64,000 bases of DNA from Congeria kusceri (taxonomy: Eukaryota > Mollusca > Bivalvia > Myida > Dreissenidae). The translations under genes were made by a program, and so were the position numbers. Under the pieces are notes generated by a model. It was given only the letters and a program-made list of their open reading frames with translations. It ran no database searches and was not told the origin of the DNA. The stretch covers positions 46,501,548-46,565,547 of the forward strand of contig CM051034.1 in assembly GCA_027627225.1 (NCBI GenBank). Direction: 5' to 3'. Below, one piece after another: positions 25,001 to 40,000 of the stretch; within the stretch, counting starts at the first letter, position 1; the number at the start of each line of letters is the position of its first letter.

Positions 25001-28000
25001 TGGAAGATAGTTTACACATAGCATTTAAAATACACAAATGTGTTTTCAAAAACAATCAAATTAACTTTGCAGTCACACATGTAGATGTGCTTCGTTTCAG
25101 AGTTTTTGAAAATGAGTAGTCATGGTCATTTATTGTATATTTATTTATTTATAGATAATAAATTGTTAGGATCATTCCGCAGTTATGTATTTGTTGACTT
25201 TGAATGTTCTAGTTCATTGTGAAAATTGCTATTTGTTTTTGAAGTAATAACACAAACATATACCATAAAACATGTTAACAACCTAAGGTTTGTTATTGTA
25301 TGTCTAGAATCTTGGGAATACTTCTTTATACATTTATTTTCAATAGTAAAAGTAGTTGTGCTACTAATTTATGAATTCAACGATTTTTTAAACATTTGTT
25401 TTTATATAGATTGGAAGAAAAATGATGAGATAAATAAAATACTAGGATTAGTGTTGAATATAGAGAAGTTTATCTTGCGAGGCTTAGAACACGGAAGCAC
25501 TATATATATTCAATACATTCATGTTGAAATTTATAGCAATCAAAGCGCTTTTCAGAATAAACTACACTTTAAACTAAGTATTAGTACATGGAGATATTTC
25601 TCTGAAATGAAGAAAAAGTACACTTCTTAGCAAGGTGATTGGGGATTATATTTGGAATATTTTATTTGTGGCGCGTCGTGGAAAAACCGGACTAAATGCA
25701 TGTCCGTAAAGTGTCGTCCCAGATTAGCCTGTGCAGTCCGCACAGGCTAATTCGGGACGGCACTTTCCGCTTTTATGGTATTTTCTGTTTCAAGGAAGTC
25801 TCTTCTAACCATAAATCCACTTTAGGCGGAAAGTGCCGTCCTGGATCAGCCTGTGCGGACTGCACAGGCTGATCCGGGACGACACTTTACGCACATGCAT
25901 TAAGACCGGTTTTCTCACGACGCGCCACATTTGTACTCTAGGAACACCCAAGGTCAATCGTTTGGTGTCTGAACCAGTGGACAATGAAAACGTGGAAGAT
26001 GTGGAAATTATATTACGCGACTACCAGCAGGAGTTAGCTGCCCCAGCCATTGACGGAAAGAACGTTGTCATCGTTGCACCCACTGGTTGTGGGAAAACAA
26101 GAGTGGCTTTCAAAATTATTCAGGTATATTACCTGGATAATAATTATTCCTAATAAATAAAATTAAGGGAGTGATTGACAAAACTTACCAATTGTGTCCA
26201 TTATATGTAATCAAGTATTCAAAATGAAATAATAATATTGTTTAGTTTGTGTCAACTTCTTGAAACTTCTTGCAATTTTTACAAAATATCCTTAATATCA
26301 TTAATATTTTTCCAGTTTATATACTTTTCCTGTTTACTACAAAAACTTAAAAAAATGAACTAGGTACTTTAGACACTTTGATATTGACCTGTCTAAAGTA
26401 TAATATATGAAGCAAATTACATATTTACATCACATTACTTTTCTTCAACAAAAAAATTTCTTATGTTTGATGACACTTTTCTGATAAAGAAATCACAACT
26501 CTTCATTAAGTCATTAAGTCATATGGTTATATTCTGTTAAGTATGAGCATAATTTTGGAATTCAACACTTATTCAACTACTGTACACATTCATTTCTGTT
26601 GTTCAGGAACATATACAAAAGCTTCAGGGTCATGGTATACCCAAGGTCATGTTCCTCGTAAACCAGGTGGCGCTGGCCAATCAACAAGGGACCGAGTGTA
26701 AGAAACTGCTGCCCAAGTATAAGTGTCACACGATCACGGGCGATTCACAGAGGAACAAGAACGAGTTCCTGAAGGACTTCATAGACAAGTGAGTCCCTAC
26801 AGAGCTTTATAATGGCGCTCTGTGTTTTTAATGCACCTTGGGGAAAAGGTGGCGGGGCCCTTCAGATGGGGAATTTTACGGCAAAATGGGGCTTTTTTTA
26901 GAAAAGCATTACTTCATTTTTATATATTCTACAATTCATTAATGTTTTATAAGAAATAAAACATTAATGAATTGTTTTGCTACAAATGATAACTAAGATT
27001 AAGCAAAAACTTGGTTTGATGAAAAATTGCCTGGATTGTTTACAAAAAATCCTCTATCGTAGTCAGTTTTGTCTGATTTTGGTCATTTTTTATTTTTCAA
27101 AATAAAGCTTACATTCTGAGGGGAATTGGAAAGTAAATAAAGGGGAAAAATATATATGTTTAAAGCAGGAGAATGAGGCCAAATTTGGGCCCCAAATTTG
27201 CCCTTAAAGCCTCTGAGCTGTCCTCTGTATCAATTGAAATATTCCTGTAAACTGTTACGCTTGAACTAGTCTGGTAATACATGTAGAACAGAGTATCACT
27301 TGACCTTGAAACTGTATCACTAGCCCTTTAAAATGTATTACTTGCCCTTGAAACTGTATCACTAGCCCTTGAAACTGTATAACTAGCCTTTGAAACTGTA
27401 TCACTTGCCCTTGAAACTGTATCACTAGCCCTTGAAACTGTATCACTAGCCTTTGAAACTGTATTACTAGCCCTTGAAACTGTATCACTAGCCCTTGAAA
27501 ATATTACTTTAAATAAGCTTTAGCTAACAGGATTAGTGAACATAATTTTGTAATTTGTATGTTTTCAAGAGCTATTTGAATCTATGTCACTTTTCTTATA
27601 AACTGTATCATTGCAAATAGCTTCTAAACTGGATCACATGGAATTATCCTGTTTAACTGTTTCACTGGAAATAGCCTCTAAAATATTTAAAAAATCATCC
27701 TGCAAACTGTATAACTTGAAATAGCCTCCAAAATAGTTGAAAAAATCATCCTGAAAACTGTATATCTTGAAATAGTCTCTAAACTAGTTAAAAAAATCAT
27801 TCTGCAAACTGTATAACTTGAAATAGCCTCTAAAATAGTAAAAAAAATCATCCTGCAAACTGTATAACTTGAAATAGCCTCTAAAATGCCTCACATGAAA
27901 TTGGCCTGAAAACCAAAAATGTGAATCACTTGAAACAAAATCTTAACTATGAGCTAAACTTGATAGGAAGTTATTTACCAAAAAGTAGCAACTGTCACAA

Positions 28001-31000
28001 GAACTGAATCTTTATTTTGTTCCAAAAATAATCTCTAAATGTTAAAATGTTAAAGGGTCTCTGTTTATAAATCATTCTGGAAATGAAATATGCATTGTAA
28101 AATATAGCTTTAAATTTAACGTCTGTCTTGCAATCAGGAGATCAAGAGTTTGATCCCTTCACGGGAAATGTTCGCATGTTCTTTTCACAAGACACAGTGT
28201 CAATGGCTCGTATTCACCAAACTATTCTTAGACTTCAGAATAAAGAATAGACTTAGAACCAAGAAAAAATACTTGTGTGTTTGCAAATATGCTGATACTA
28301 ATGATGCTTGAGTCATTAACAAACAGTTTTAAATAAAGAATGCTATAATTAGAGTAAGTAAATACCTAGTTAAACTGAAATTATAGGCATTTTTCGAACA
28401 GAACAGTTTTAAAACTATTGTTTATTGTTAAGTCTTAAGTCTAAGAATGGGTTGGTGAAAATGAGCCCTGGTTCTTTTTTGGTAACATACTCGAAAGTAT
28501 CTCAATTCAACACAGTCGAACATAAAATAAATAGGTTTAAAAATATACCTTTTTGCTGCAGACGTGACATACTTGTCGTCACAGCCCAAGTGTTGTTGGA
28601 CGCGCTGGTCAGGAAGGAGATCGAGAGTATTTCCCGATTCTCGCTAATCATTTTTGATGAGTGTCATCACACGCAGGCCAACCATCCGTTCAACCAGATC
28701 ATGGGTCTGTACCTTGAACTGAAGTTTTCGAAAGGTACAAGGTCGAAGGTGGACTTACCACAGGTTCGTATTTTTTTCTTTGATAAATTAATTTTTACTG
28801 CTTGAAGCGTTTTTGTTTTAATAATGATGTTAAAATTGCTAAATGTCAAATAAGGTTTTTGTGTCGCCTGAATAGGCGACATATAGGTGTTACTTTTGTG
28901 GACATGTAGGTGTTACTTTTGTCGGAGGCGACATCGGCGGTGTCGGCGGCGGCGTCCCCTTTCGCTTGTCCGGAGCATAACTCTTAGACTATGAAAGCTA
29001 TCAACATGAAACTTCATAGGTAGATAGATCTCATTGAGGAGAAGTGCAGTGCACAAAAACTGTTACTCTGCATCACATACTTTTTGAGTTATTGCCCTTT
29101 GTTTATTTTCATACCTAATTTTTATCTGGAGCATAACTCTAATACTATGAAAGCTATCAACTTGAAACTTCATAGGTAGATGGATCTCGTTGAGGGGAAG
29201 TGCAGTACACAAGAACCATTACTCTGCACCTCATACTTTCGGAGTAATTTACCTTTGTACATTCATACTTATTTTTTTTCGCATTTTTTGGTTTTAATTA
29301 GTCTTTTCTTTGCAATTAGCCAGAGTGCAGTGCTTTTGAAGATTTCAATAAATCTGTTTTAAAAAATTTGAGCATAAACCTTAAGTGTTTTTTCATTTTG
29401 ATTCACGTAAGCTATCCGGCGTCAGGCGACACATCCGACTCCCGGAGTTCTAGTTGTACTGTAAGAACTGTTAAGAAGAATCTCAATTAGTGACCTTCGG
29501 TCAAGAAAAGACAGGAGCTTTGATGAAGCACTTTTAAATAGAGATTTTATCAATTGTTAAAGTGTTTGAATTAATGTTTACCCTGATCAAAATCAGTGGC
29601 ATGCCGTCTATTAATAGACACCTGACTAACTTCTTAACCTTAATATTGTTATATCACACATCTGAAGATGCAGCACTGCGTTTTTCGCTGTTCTATTTTC
29701 CACTAAAAATTATCTGGAGGGCATATGTCCGGGAGGGCATGTGCTCGGATACTGTTTCTTTGGTTAATTGATATTGAGCAATTATGTGTGGCATGTGATT
29801 GTTTACCATATTATTTGTAAAATCAGTGAACATAGCGTATGTTTCTTAATTGTTAAATAAATAGTAGTTAAACGATTCTGTGTCTTGGTTATGTATGTTA
29901 ACCAACAATATTGTTCTCCAAAAGTAACAGTTGTTGTAGATCGTGGGTTTAACGGCCTCTGTCGGTGTTGGCAAAGCGCGGGACGTGGGCAAAGCCGTGG
30001 ATCACATCAAACGTCTCATGGCGAATCTCGATGCACACGTCATTAGCACCGTGAAGAAAAACATCGGCGAGCTGAGGGAATACGTAAGCATGCCTGATGA
30101 AGGTAAGACAATTTTTAGCTTAATTTTTCAACAAACAATCTCGTTTATAGATTAGCATTGGGCGGGCAGGTGTTGCAATGTCGTTAACAATTTGCATTAA
30201 AGTTTCGTATTCATGTCATATTTTCAAAAGTTCTTGGTCAATCTTCATGAAACTTTACAGAAATGTTCCTTGGATGGTCCTCTACAAAACCTGTGTAAAT
30301 GGTTCCGCTTCACTGCTCCAGATGGCCGCCAGAGCTTAATTAGAATTATGTCTAAACGCCATTTTTTCTAAACATATGGCTAAATTTCAAATAATTTTAC
30401 ACAAATGTTCGTTTAGTGTTTCTCTACCAAACTTATTCAAATGCTTCCGCCTCACTGCTAAAAAAATCCGGCTTCAATGCGATTTCAGCAATTTTGTTTG
30501 TTAAGACATTCAAATACAATCATTACAGTAGCGAATGGTTTTTGCTTCAATCACTGGACTTGACAGTTCAAATAATAATGAGTTGTTTGCATAGACTGTC
30601 GTCTGCTGTTGTTTCAGGTACATATATGATTGATTGTTTGGTTTGATTGATTGTTTAGTTTGATTGATTGTTTTCTTGCTATGATAATTTGATGCAGCAT
30701 TTCTAATGACTTCTTCATTTGGACAAAATATCCTTGTAATAATGGAGACCTTTCTGTAATCAACCAAGCTTGCCCAGCTCAGTCGCTTACAATGGAGACC
30801 GATCTCTAATCAACAATGCTTACCCAGCTCAGTCGCTTACAATGGAGACCTTTCTCTAATCAACCATGCTTACCCAGTTCAGTCGCTTGCAATGGAGACC
30901 TTTCTCTAATCAACCAAGCTTACCCAGCTCAGTCGCTTACAATGGAGACCGATCTCTAATCAACAATGCTTACCCAGCTCAGTCGCTTACAATGGAGACC

Positions 31001-34000
31001 TTTCTCTAATCAACCATGCTTACCCAGCTCAGTCGCTTACAATGGAGACCTTTCTCTAATCAACCATGCTTATCCAGCTCAGTCGCTTACAAACACCATT
31101 TACAAAATACACTTGCACTTGTTTCTACAAACTATCTGCGACAAGATAGGTCTCGTCATTGTCGATCCTTTGATAACGTGGGCAAAGCAGACTGACATGC
31201 CTTTCAAATCTTCCCATATTCCTAGATGATTTTGTATATGTATGAAACTATATTAATAGAAATTATTTGTTTTATTCTAGAGACTAAGACTGTAGCCAGA
31301 AGAGAAAAGGACGTATTTGGAATAGCCGTGTCAAAACTGATGACTACCATAGAAACGAGAATGGCCGGTTTTTCAGGTGACTGGTTGAACATTGTTTTAG
31401 TGTAAACCTATTTAATTTAGCATGAGTCCATTTCCTATGTAGGATAAGTAGTTGGCATTGTTGAGAAACATCGCTGGAACGCTACCTGAGCGAAAACTTG
31501 CGATTTTGCAAAAACAATCTGGCAATACTGGTGAAGAACCTAAATCCGGACTCTTTTTTTGGTTTTTGGACGTTTTGTCTGGATAATTGCATCGATTGAA
31601 AATAACACGTTAAACATAACAAGTTAGGTTTAATATTAACCTTTGATCAGAATCTTAGTGGAAACTGTCATCTATCAAAAGCTGAATCACGTGTTGAGAA
31701 AATGCCTTTACCATGTATTGAAATACAGATGGAGGGTACCTAAATCCAGACAAACTTGTCAGTCAGATTTCTTTTTCAGTTCAGTTTACTTCAATCTGTT
31801 GTATTACTATCAACAAATATTCTGTAAAGCTTAATTTATCGGAGGTGATGTTTTGATTTCAACCCCACGAGCAAATGATTACATTTGGATGAAAGAAAAA
31901 AACAATAGTAAGTACATGAAATAGTACTCTATCGATTCTGTTTAAACTGATCATATGTTGCCGAGACAGACATGCGCTTCAATGGATACCACATAATGAT
32001 TGGTCTTGATCATACGCATATAGTTCAGGTGTCCGGATTTAAGTACTGTCGGGATTTACGAACTTTGCCAGTAAAGATAACAGAATCATGATCATGCAAT
32101 CAGACTTGCAATCACAGTATTGCAACCATGAATAATGATTTTGAACTCACAATCTCACAACCCAAATCTTGTGATTATGATCTCGCTGTCACAATCTCGG
32201 AATGATAATCTTGCAATCACGATTGGTATATGGGACCTCTTCTGCGTTAAGCGTCGGTATGCCATCGACAATTTGACAGTTATCAAAATAAAGGCTTTAT
32301 TTTTTGTTCACTCTTGACCTTACTTTCAACTTTCAGAAGTTTGTGAATGTGAATATCCATAAAATTTGGGTTGGTACCGATAATGGGCCAAAGTTGACCA
32401 GGAACCTTAGAGATATTGCCCCTTTTTCAGGTAAAAATGCAAAATGTGCATTTATTAGTGTGAAGACTTCATTTTTTAACCAACCTTTTCTGTTAGTGTT
32501 TGGAAATAAGGTCTCATGACAAGCTTAACATGTGCAAGGTTGGGCCACAACCACCAGAGTTATGGCCCCTTGTTTGTGGGAAAAAATGCAAAAATTACCT
32601 TTTTCCTTCATAGAAACCAAATTTCTCTTCCAATCTTGACCAGATGTCCACAGTTTTTGTGTGACCGTAAGATCTTAGCACAAGCCAGTAACGGGCTGGA
32701 TTGCCCCGCCAACACCAGAATTAAGGCCGCTTTTTGGTGAAAATTTAATTTTTCCTTGATAGAGACTGTATTTTTCTTCAAATCTGTACTAAACTTTCAC
32801 AGTTTTTGTGTGACCCTAAGTTTTCATCAGAAGCCAACAATGGGCCAGATTGTGACATAAACACCGAAGTTATGGGCCATTGTTTGTGACAATAATGCAA
32901 AAGTGCCTTTTCCCTGTATGGAAATTTCATTTTTTATCGAATCTTAATCAAACATCCACTTGTTTTATATGACTATAACATATCAGCAGAAGCAACAAAT
33001 GGGACAGATCAGCCGCAAACACTGGTTTTATTTGCGAAACAGGGACTTCATTGTCACCCAGTCTGGATCAGAGTTGCACATGTATGATAAACGGCAATAC
33101 ATTCCACTCTTTGGAATAAGCAGGCAAGCATAACATGACCTTTACGCAGCTGTTGCCATTATATTTCAGAACATTAACAATGCTCCTCCAAAATGGTGTG
33201 CGAATAGTTGGATACCAGGGTGGAGAAAATATTCCGTCCGTGACAAGGTTAAGTAGATTTTACCGTTTCGTCTAGCACGAACACCGCTTACTACAACATT
33301 TGGATACTAACAGTCGTTGCTTATGACCATCATTCCCTATCCACCCATATCACCCAACCTAACTTTGACCTTAACCTTGACCAAGTTTGCACTTAGAATA
33401 ATTCAAATTGGCTGTTTCTTGGTTAACTAGCTTTTACCGTTTCCTCTAGCACCAACTCCGCTTGCTACAACACCTGGATACTTACACAGTTTTTGCGTAT
33501 GACCATCCCCAATCCACTCATATCACCCAAACTCACTTTGACATTGAACTTTACCTAATTTGGACTTATAATAAATCAAAAGTGCCATTTTTTTGTTAAC
33601 TAGATTTTACCGTTTCGTCGGGTACCAACACCGCCTACTACAACACTTGGATATCAAGACAGTTGTTACTTATGACCATTCCCAATCCACCCATATTACC
33701 CAACCATACTTTGACCATGATCTTAGTTGGACTTAGAAAAATTGAAATGGGCTGTCCAGCACTAACTGGGGGCTTGTTTCTGGAGCATTGGCCTTTTGTT
33801 GTGTCAAGTCTTGTTTTCACAATAACTTTAGAGCATTTTACATTGGTCAGTGTTGGAATGCTTGATTTCTTGTATTGCACTAGTTGTTAAAGAAATGTCG
33901 GGCGGAGATAAGATTGAAAAAGAGTTGAAAGCACCTGCTGAGAAAGGGAACGCAGCCTACACACAGTGGGTCAGCAAACTGTGGAAGGAAATTGCTAAAC

Positions 34001-37000
34001 TTAAGGACGACAAGGCCAGGAAGCTCCTTCAGCCATGCAGGACTCATCTGGAAGTTAGTATGATTAACAGTCTGATACTGAAAAACCATGGTAGTCTAAG
34101 TTAAGCATATTTTGTGGTCCCTGCAAAGTGTGAAATTAAGATGTTACGTAAATTCTTCATTCATTAATATGTTAATAAGTAGAACTATCAAAACTATATC
34201 TCTATGCCTGTTGGCTGTATACTCTCATTAATGTATTGATTATTTATCATTTGGAAAGTTAAACATTTTACTGTGTATTATTCTATGTTCATATTTAAAT
34301 AATATGATATTGCAAAATTATTATTGAGAGAGTATACATATAAAATTTAAAATGTACCAAGTCAAGCATGAATTAGTTGATTGTCAAAATGCTCGAAACT
34401 TTGACATCATACAGTAGCAGGTTGCTGCCTCTCTAATCCTATTTGAGAACAAAGGGCCTATGGTATAGACATGAAGCTATTTTAATTGATAATGTCTCTT
34501 GCTTCATCAAAACCGCAGAAAGTTAAGTAACATTATATGTAGTATTTAGCTACACACCAATTTGTTTCCAGTACTACAACAACGGTCTGATCATCTACAA
34601 TGACGCGCGGGTGCAGGACGCGATGAGATATCTGGAACACGAAATGGCCAAGTGGAAAGACCAGTCTCTACAAATGGATCAGAATGAAAAACTGATCTAT
34701 GAGGCTTACAAAAGTAGGTTTATGAGGGTCATCCGTAAAGTTCGGGGACATGTTATGTTAAATTAATATTTATAATCACAAGACAATGAAATTACACATA
34801 CATTTAATATATAGAGGATATTTGTTGATTTCGGTGAATGATCGAATTTTATTTCACAAGTGGTGATGGAAAAAAATATTTTCATGAGTTGTGTTGCCAC
34901 GACGAGTGAAAATTTTTTCTATATCAATGAGTGAAATAAATAGAACATTCACCGAAATCAACACATTTTCTTATTTTATGCTTTTGCACAATATATAAAT
35001 AAAATTGCATGCACAATAAATTTACACGTACATATTTGTGTATTACGACATCATTTTTCATAAAAATTGCGTCATACATGATTCTAAAATTGTTTATCAT
35101 AATTATGATGTGAAAAGTGCCATAATTTGTGCGTCGTTGTCGGTAAACTATATTTTTGTAGAATTTTATCTTCTTTTTTTTTGTAAACAAATGTATATAC
35201 ATACTGTCCATGTATATAAATTTGCTATGGGAGGTAAACCACTACTGGTAGATTAATACGATTGATAAAAAAATAGTGTGTTTTATGTGAAAGTTTCACA
35301 AAACATCTGGCAGTTAGATTTGACCATGTACTATACTTCTAGTGACACAGTTTCATGTTCAGATGGTGATATTTTGGGTTAAAAACGACAGCTGTGGCAT
35401 GCATAAGTAGGCCATGTTGTATGGGACCGTGTATCACAATTTTGTGACACAGTTTAATGGATAACTTCTGACAACACTGTGCAGATAAGGTCATGATGAA
35501 TTAAACTTCAAGTATGGCATTGATTTTGTCACACAGTTTTGTTTATAACGATACTCGTACAGATTTTGAAACTCAAGAAATTTACCGGTTCTTAAGTTGC
35601 TTCTCAGAGTGGTAATAAATACTGGTGAAGATCAAAAGCTATGGCTGATCTTATAAAATGATAATCATGGTTCTACTCAAAACAAAGACAAAGAGCTGAC
35701 AGGGTATCAGTTATCTTTGGCCATTTGTAATAATGTGAGATATTTTAGTCCACCTTGAGATTTAAAATTTCAGAACTGAAGAAATTTCCTCTCGGTACGT
35801 CCAGTGAAAACCCAAAACTTGAGATGTTACGTGAAATGATTATTTCTTCGTATGCCAGAGGAGATGTGGAAAATTCCCGTGGGATCGTTTTCGTAAAAAC
35901 ACGAGAGTTGGCTCGAGCTATTGTCAACTGGATGAAAGATACCCCAGGACTTCGGGAGTTAAACCCGACACAGTTTGTTGGACAGAACATGAGTGCAGAC
36001 AAAGGAGGTATTCGGAATTCAGCTCAATTATGGCTTTTTATCTTGATGCGGGAGGCATATAGTAATTGTCCTGTCCATCCTTCCGTGTGTGACATGGTTA
36101 AGTACCAACACCGCTAACTACAACACTTGGATACTTACACAGTTGCTGCTTATGGCCATTCCCTATCCACCCATATCACCCAACCTCACTTTGACTTTGA
36201 CCTTCACCTAATTTGCACTTTATTTAAATGGGCTGTTTCTTGGTAAACTAGATTTACCGTTTCGTCTGGTGCCAACACTTCTTGCAACAACACTTGGATA
36301 TTTAAACAGTTGTTACAAATTACCATTTCCAATTCACCCATATCACCCAGCCTCATTTTGACCTTGACCTAATTTGCACTTAGAATAATTCAAATGGGCT
36401 GTCTCTTGGTTAACTAGATTTTACAATTTCATCTAGCACCTACACCATTTGCTACAACACTTGGATACTTACACAGTTGTTGCATATGACTATCCCCAAT
36501 CCACCCATATCACCCAACCTCACCTTGACCTTGACCTAATTTGGACTAAGAAATGCGCTATCCAGCACCAACTGGGAGCATGTGTGTTTATCTAACATAG
36601 AATCTTGTTTTAAAAACTACTTTGATCACCGTGTTTGTTAACAATAATCTTTAAATTACATATACTATAATGCTTCATGTGTTGTTATAAACATTTTGAG
36701 AGATAATAAGTAGGATGTTCCTTTTTCCTTATTTTTTCTTTGTCATAAATATATAATTATTGTTGTCAGTTTAGCCGCTGTATTTGTACTACATATATTT
36801 TGCGTACTATACTTGTTTTAGTAAATGCGCGTTTTCTGTTATTTGCTTTGAAATGTCTGTTAAAAAAAAGTAAATGTTTACTTTTTGTGTTTTGTAAATT
36901 TTTAGGGATGACAAAGGTGGAACAAGATGATGCCCTGAAGTATTTTCGTGAGGGCAAACACAAACTGATAGTTGCAACCTCAGTGGCTGAGGAGGGGTTA

Positions 37001-40000
37001 GACATCACTAAATGTAACCTCGTAATACGCTACGACCATGTAACAAACGAGATTTCGAAGGTGCAGTCGAGAGGTAACGGACACTGTTTAACAGATACTA
37101 CTTTTGAAGTAAAAACATTAGTAACAGACACTGTTTAAAACAGACTGGTGATCAGTATCAAACGCTGTTTAACACAGTCAGGATTTCAGTATCAAATGCA
37201 TAACACAGTCTAAATTTCAAGTAAGTATGTATTTATCAAATACCGTTTTACACACATTGATTATCAAAAGCTCTTTAACACAGATTGGTTCAGAAGGAAA
37301 AACACACGTAACAGATAGCGTTTAACACAGACTGGTTTTCAAGTAAAACGTAAGACACAGGTTTTGTTTAACATACACCAGTTTCTCAAGTAAAACATAA
37401 GTAACAGATAGTGTTTAACACAGACTGGTTCTCAAGTAAAACATCAGTAAAACTAACAGATACTGTTTAACACATATTGCTTCTCAAAGAAACATAAGTA
37501 ACTGATACTGTTTAACACCCAACAGTTTGCAAGTAAAACATAAATAACAGATACTGTTATACACACAACGGTTCTAAGTAAAACGTAAGTAACAAATATT
37601 GTTTAACACTCACCGGTTCTTAAGTAAGTAACATATACTATTTAACACACACTGGTTCTCAAGTAAAACATAAATAATATATAATGTTTAACACACAATG
37701 GTTCTCAAGTAAAACATAAATAACAGATACTGTTTAACACACAACGTTTCTCAATAAAACATAAGTAATAAATACTGTTTAGCACACAACGGTTTTCAAT
37801 ATAACATAAATAACATTTACTGTTTAACACACAATGGTTCTCAAGTAAAAGCATAAGTAACAGATACTGTTTAACCTACTGGTTCTCAAGTAAAAATATA
37901 AGTAACAGATACTGTTTAACACAGACTGGTTCTCAAGTAAACATAAGTAACAGATACTATTTAATACACACCGGTTCTCAAGTAAAACATAAGTAACAGA
38001 TAATATTTAATACACACTGGTTCTCAAGTAAAAAACATAAGTAATATACTTTTTTCAAGGATTGTTAGTTTCAATACAGTTTAAACACACTAGTTCTCAA
38101 ATAAAAAAGAAGTAACAGATACTGTTAGGAGTACGAAATAAACATTTTGGTAAAAAAGAATTAACAGATACTGTCAGGTAAAAGTAGAAGCAATAAATAC
38201 TGTTACAGAGAGACATTGGTTTATGCTAAGATTTATTATATAACATATTGACACGTTTCTGGTTTATAGGTTACTAAGTATATGTCAAAAGTAACACTGT
38301 GAAAGTTACCGTGATAATGTTAGGCATGGACATTATTAGAGATAGACATTGGTTTTTATGTTAATATAGAAGCATCACATATTGTTAGAGATAGATATTG
38401 GCTTTTAGGTTAAAATATAGGCAACACGTACTGTTAGAAATATGCATTGGTTTTTAGGTAAAAATAGGTGCAACACATACTGTTAGAGATAGGCATTGGT
38501 TTGTAGGAAAAAATAGAAGCTACACGTACAGTTAGAGATAGGCATTGATTTTTATGTGAAAATAAAACCATCACATACTGTTAGAGATAGCCATTGGTTT
38601 TTAGGTAAAAATAGAATCAACACGTACTGTTAGAGATAGCATTGGTTTTTAGGTAAAAATAGAAGCTACACGTACAGTTAGAGATATTCCTTTTTTTAGG
38701 TAAAAATAAAAACAACATGTACTGTTAGAGATAGGCATTGGTTTTTAGGTAAAATATAAATAGAAAATCAATTTGGTTTATGGGTAAAACCAAAAAGCCA
38801 CAAAATGTATGTTACTCGTGCAGGTCGTGGCAGAGCGGCAGACAGCAAGTACGTGGTGATAGCGGAGGAGAACACCGGTATGGCGGAGAAGGAAGAGTTG
38901 AACATGATTAGAGAGGTCATGATGAGGAACGCCATTATCCAGTTGCAGGTGAGCACAACTTGTGAATTTTATCATCAGGTTTTTTTTATTGTTTTTTTTT
39001 ATACAAACAATGGGAAACTATTCTTCTCAACATATACCTAAAACTAGACATTAAACGTGATGGGATGTCATTATGCAACTGCAGATGAGCAGGATTTTTG
39101 GCCCAATGTTTTTTCGACCCCTGCTATCGAAATCAGTAGATATTTCTGTCCGTTTGACATTTTGGCCCTTGAATAATTTGTACCCTTAGTTAATTAACCT
39201 AGTTGCAGTTGAAGTATCTTTTTAACCGGGTTTTCCAGAAAAATCTGGTTATTTGATTGGCGAATGTCGGTGGGCGGGCGGGCGTGCCAGCGGGCGGATT
39301 TTGGCCGTGGAGAATTTTTTCAGGGCGCAACTCCTCCTTCATAGCTCAAGGGATTTCGACCAAACTTTCACAAAACTGTTGTCACGAAGTGGCTTAGCGC
39401 ATATTGTCAGGCTTTTGTGATTTGATCGATAATATTGTGCAGATTTGTTGCCCCATTGTTTATTTTGTACATATGACATAATATATAGTGAACAATATCT
39501 TCCGAGCGCAACATCTCCTACATTTCTCAAGGGATTTCGACCAAACTTTCACAGAACTACTGTAATTTAAGTTCATGGGCGAATGTTGTTAGGCTTTTGT
39601 GATTTCATCATTTTGGGCGGATTTAAGGATATTTCAGGCTGGCAGTTTTCAGCTGTTGGAAATTGAAAACCTGGTTTTGTGACATGACTATGTCTCTTCT
39701 CTTATTTATTGACTTACTGAAACTTACAACTTTGCTTAATTTGCATGTAAGTGTGGTAATTTTTGTAGTAGTTTTGTGTCATGTTCAAATACAGCTTTGA
39801 CAACATATTTATCCCTGCAGTTCTTGAGTTTTTGTTAGTTATCGTAATTTCTTTGCCGTTCTCTTGACTAATCCAAATGATTTACTGTAATCCTTATTTT
39901 CTTTTGCTCATTCACATATAACCTTGTTGCTTTATTGTCAGTTGCTCAGTTATTCTCTTTGCTCATTTTGATTCTTCTTCCAGATTTCTAATTTTCTCAT

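Noticed and set aside
27255..27488. Minus-strand Gln-Phe-Gln-Gly repeat protein
   Set aside because: It is the 21-bp minisatellite, whose length happens to be a multiple of three; no flanking gene structure.
27290..31095. CRISPR-like arrays
   Set aside because: These are head-to-tail tandem repeats without unique spacers in a eukaryotic intron.
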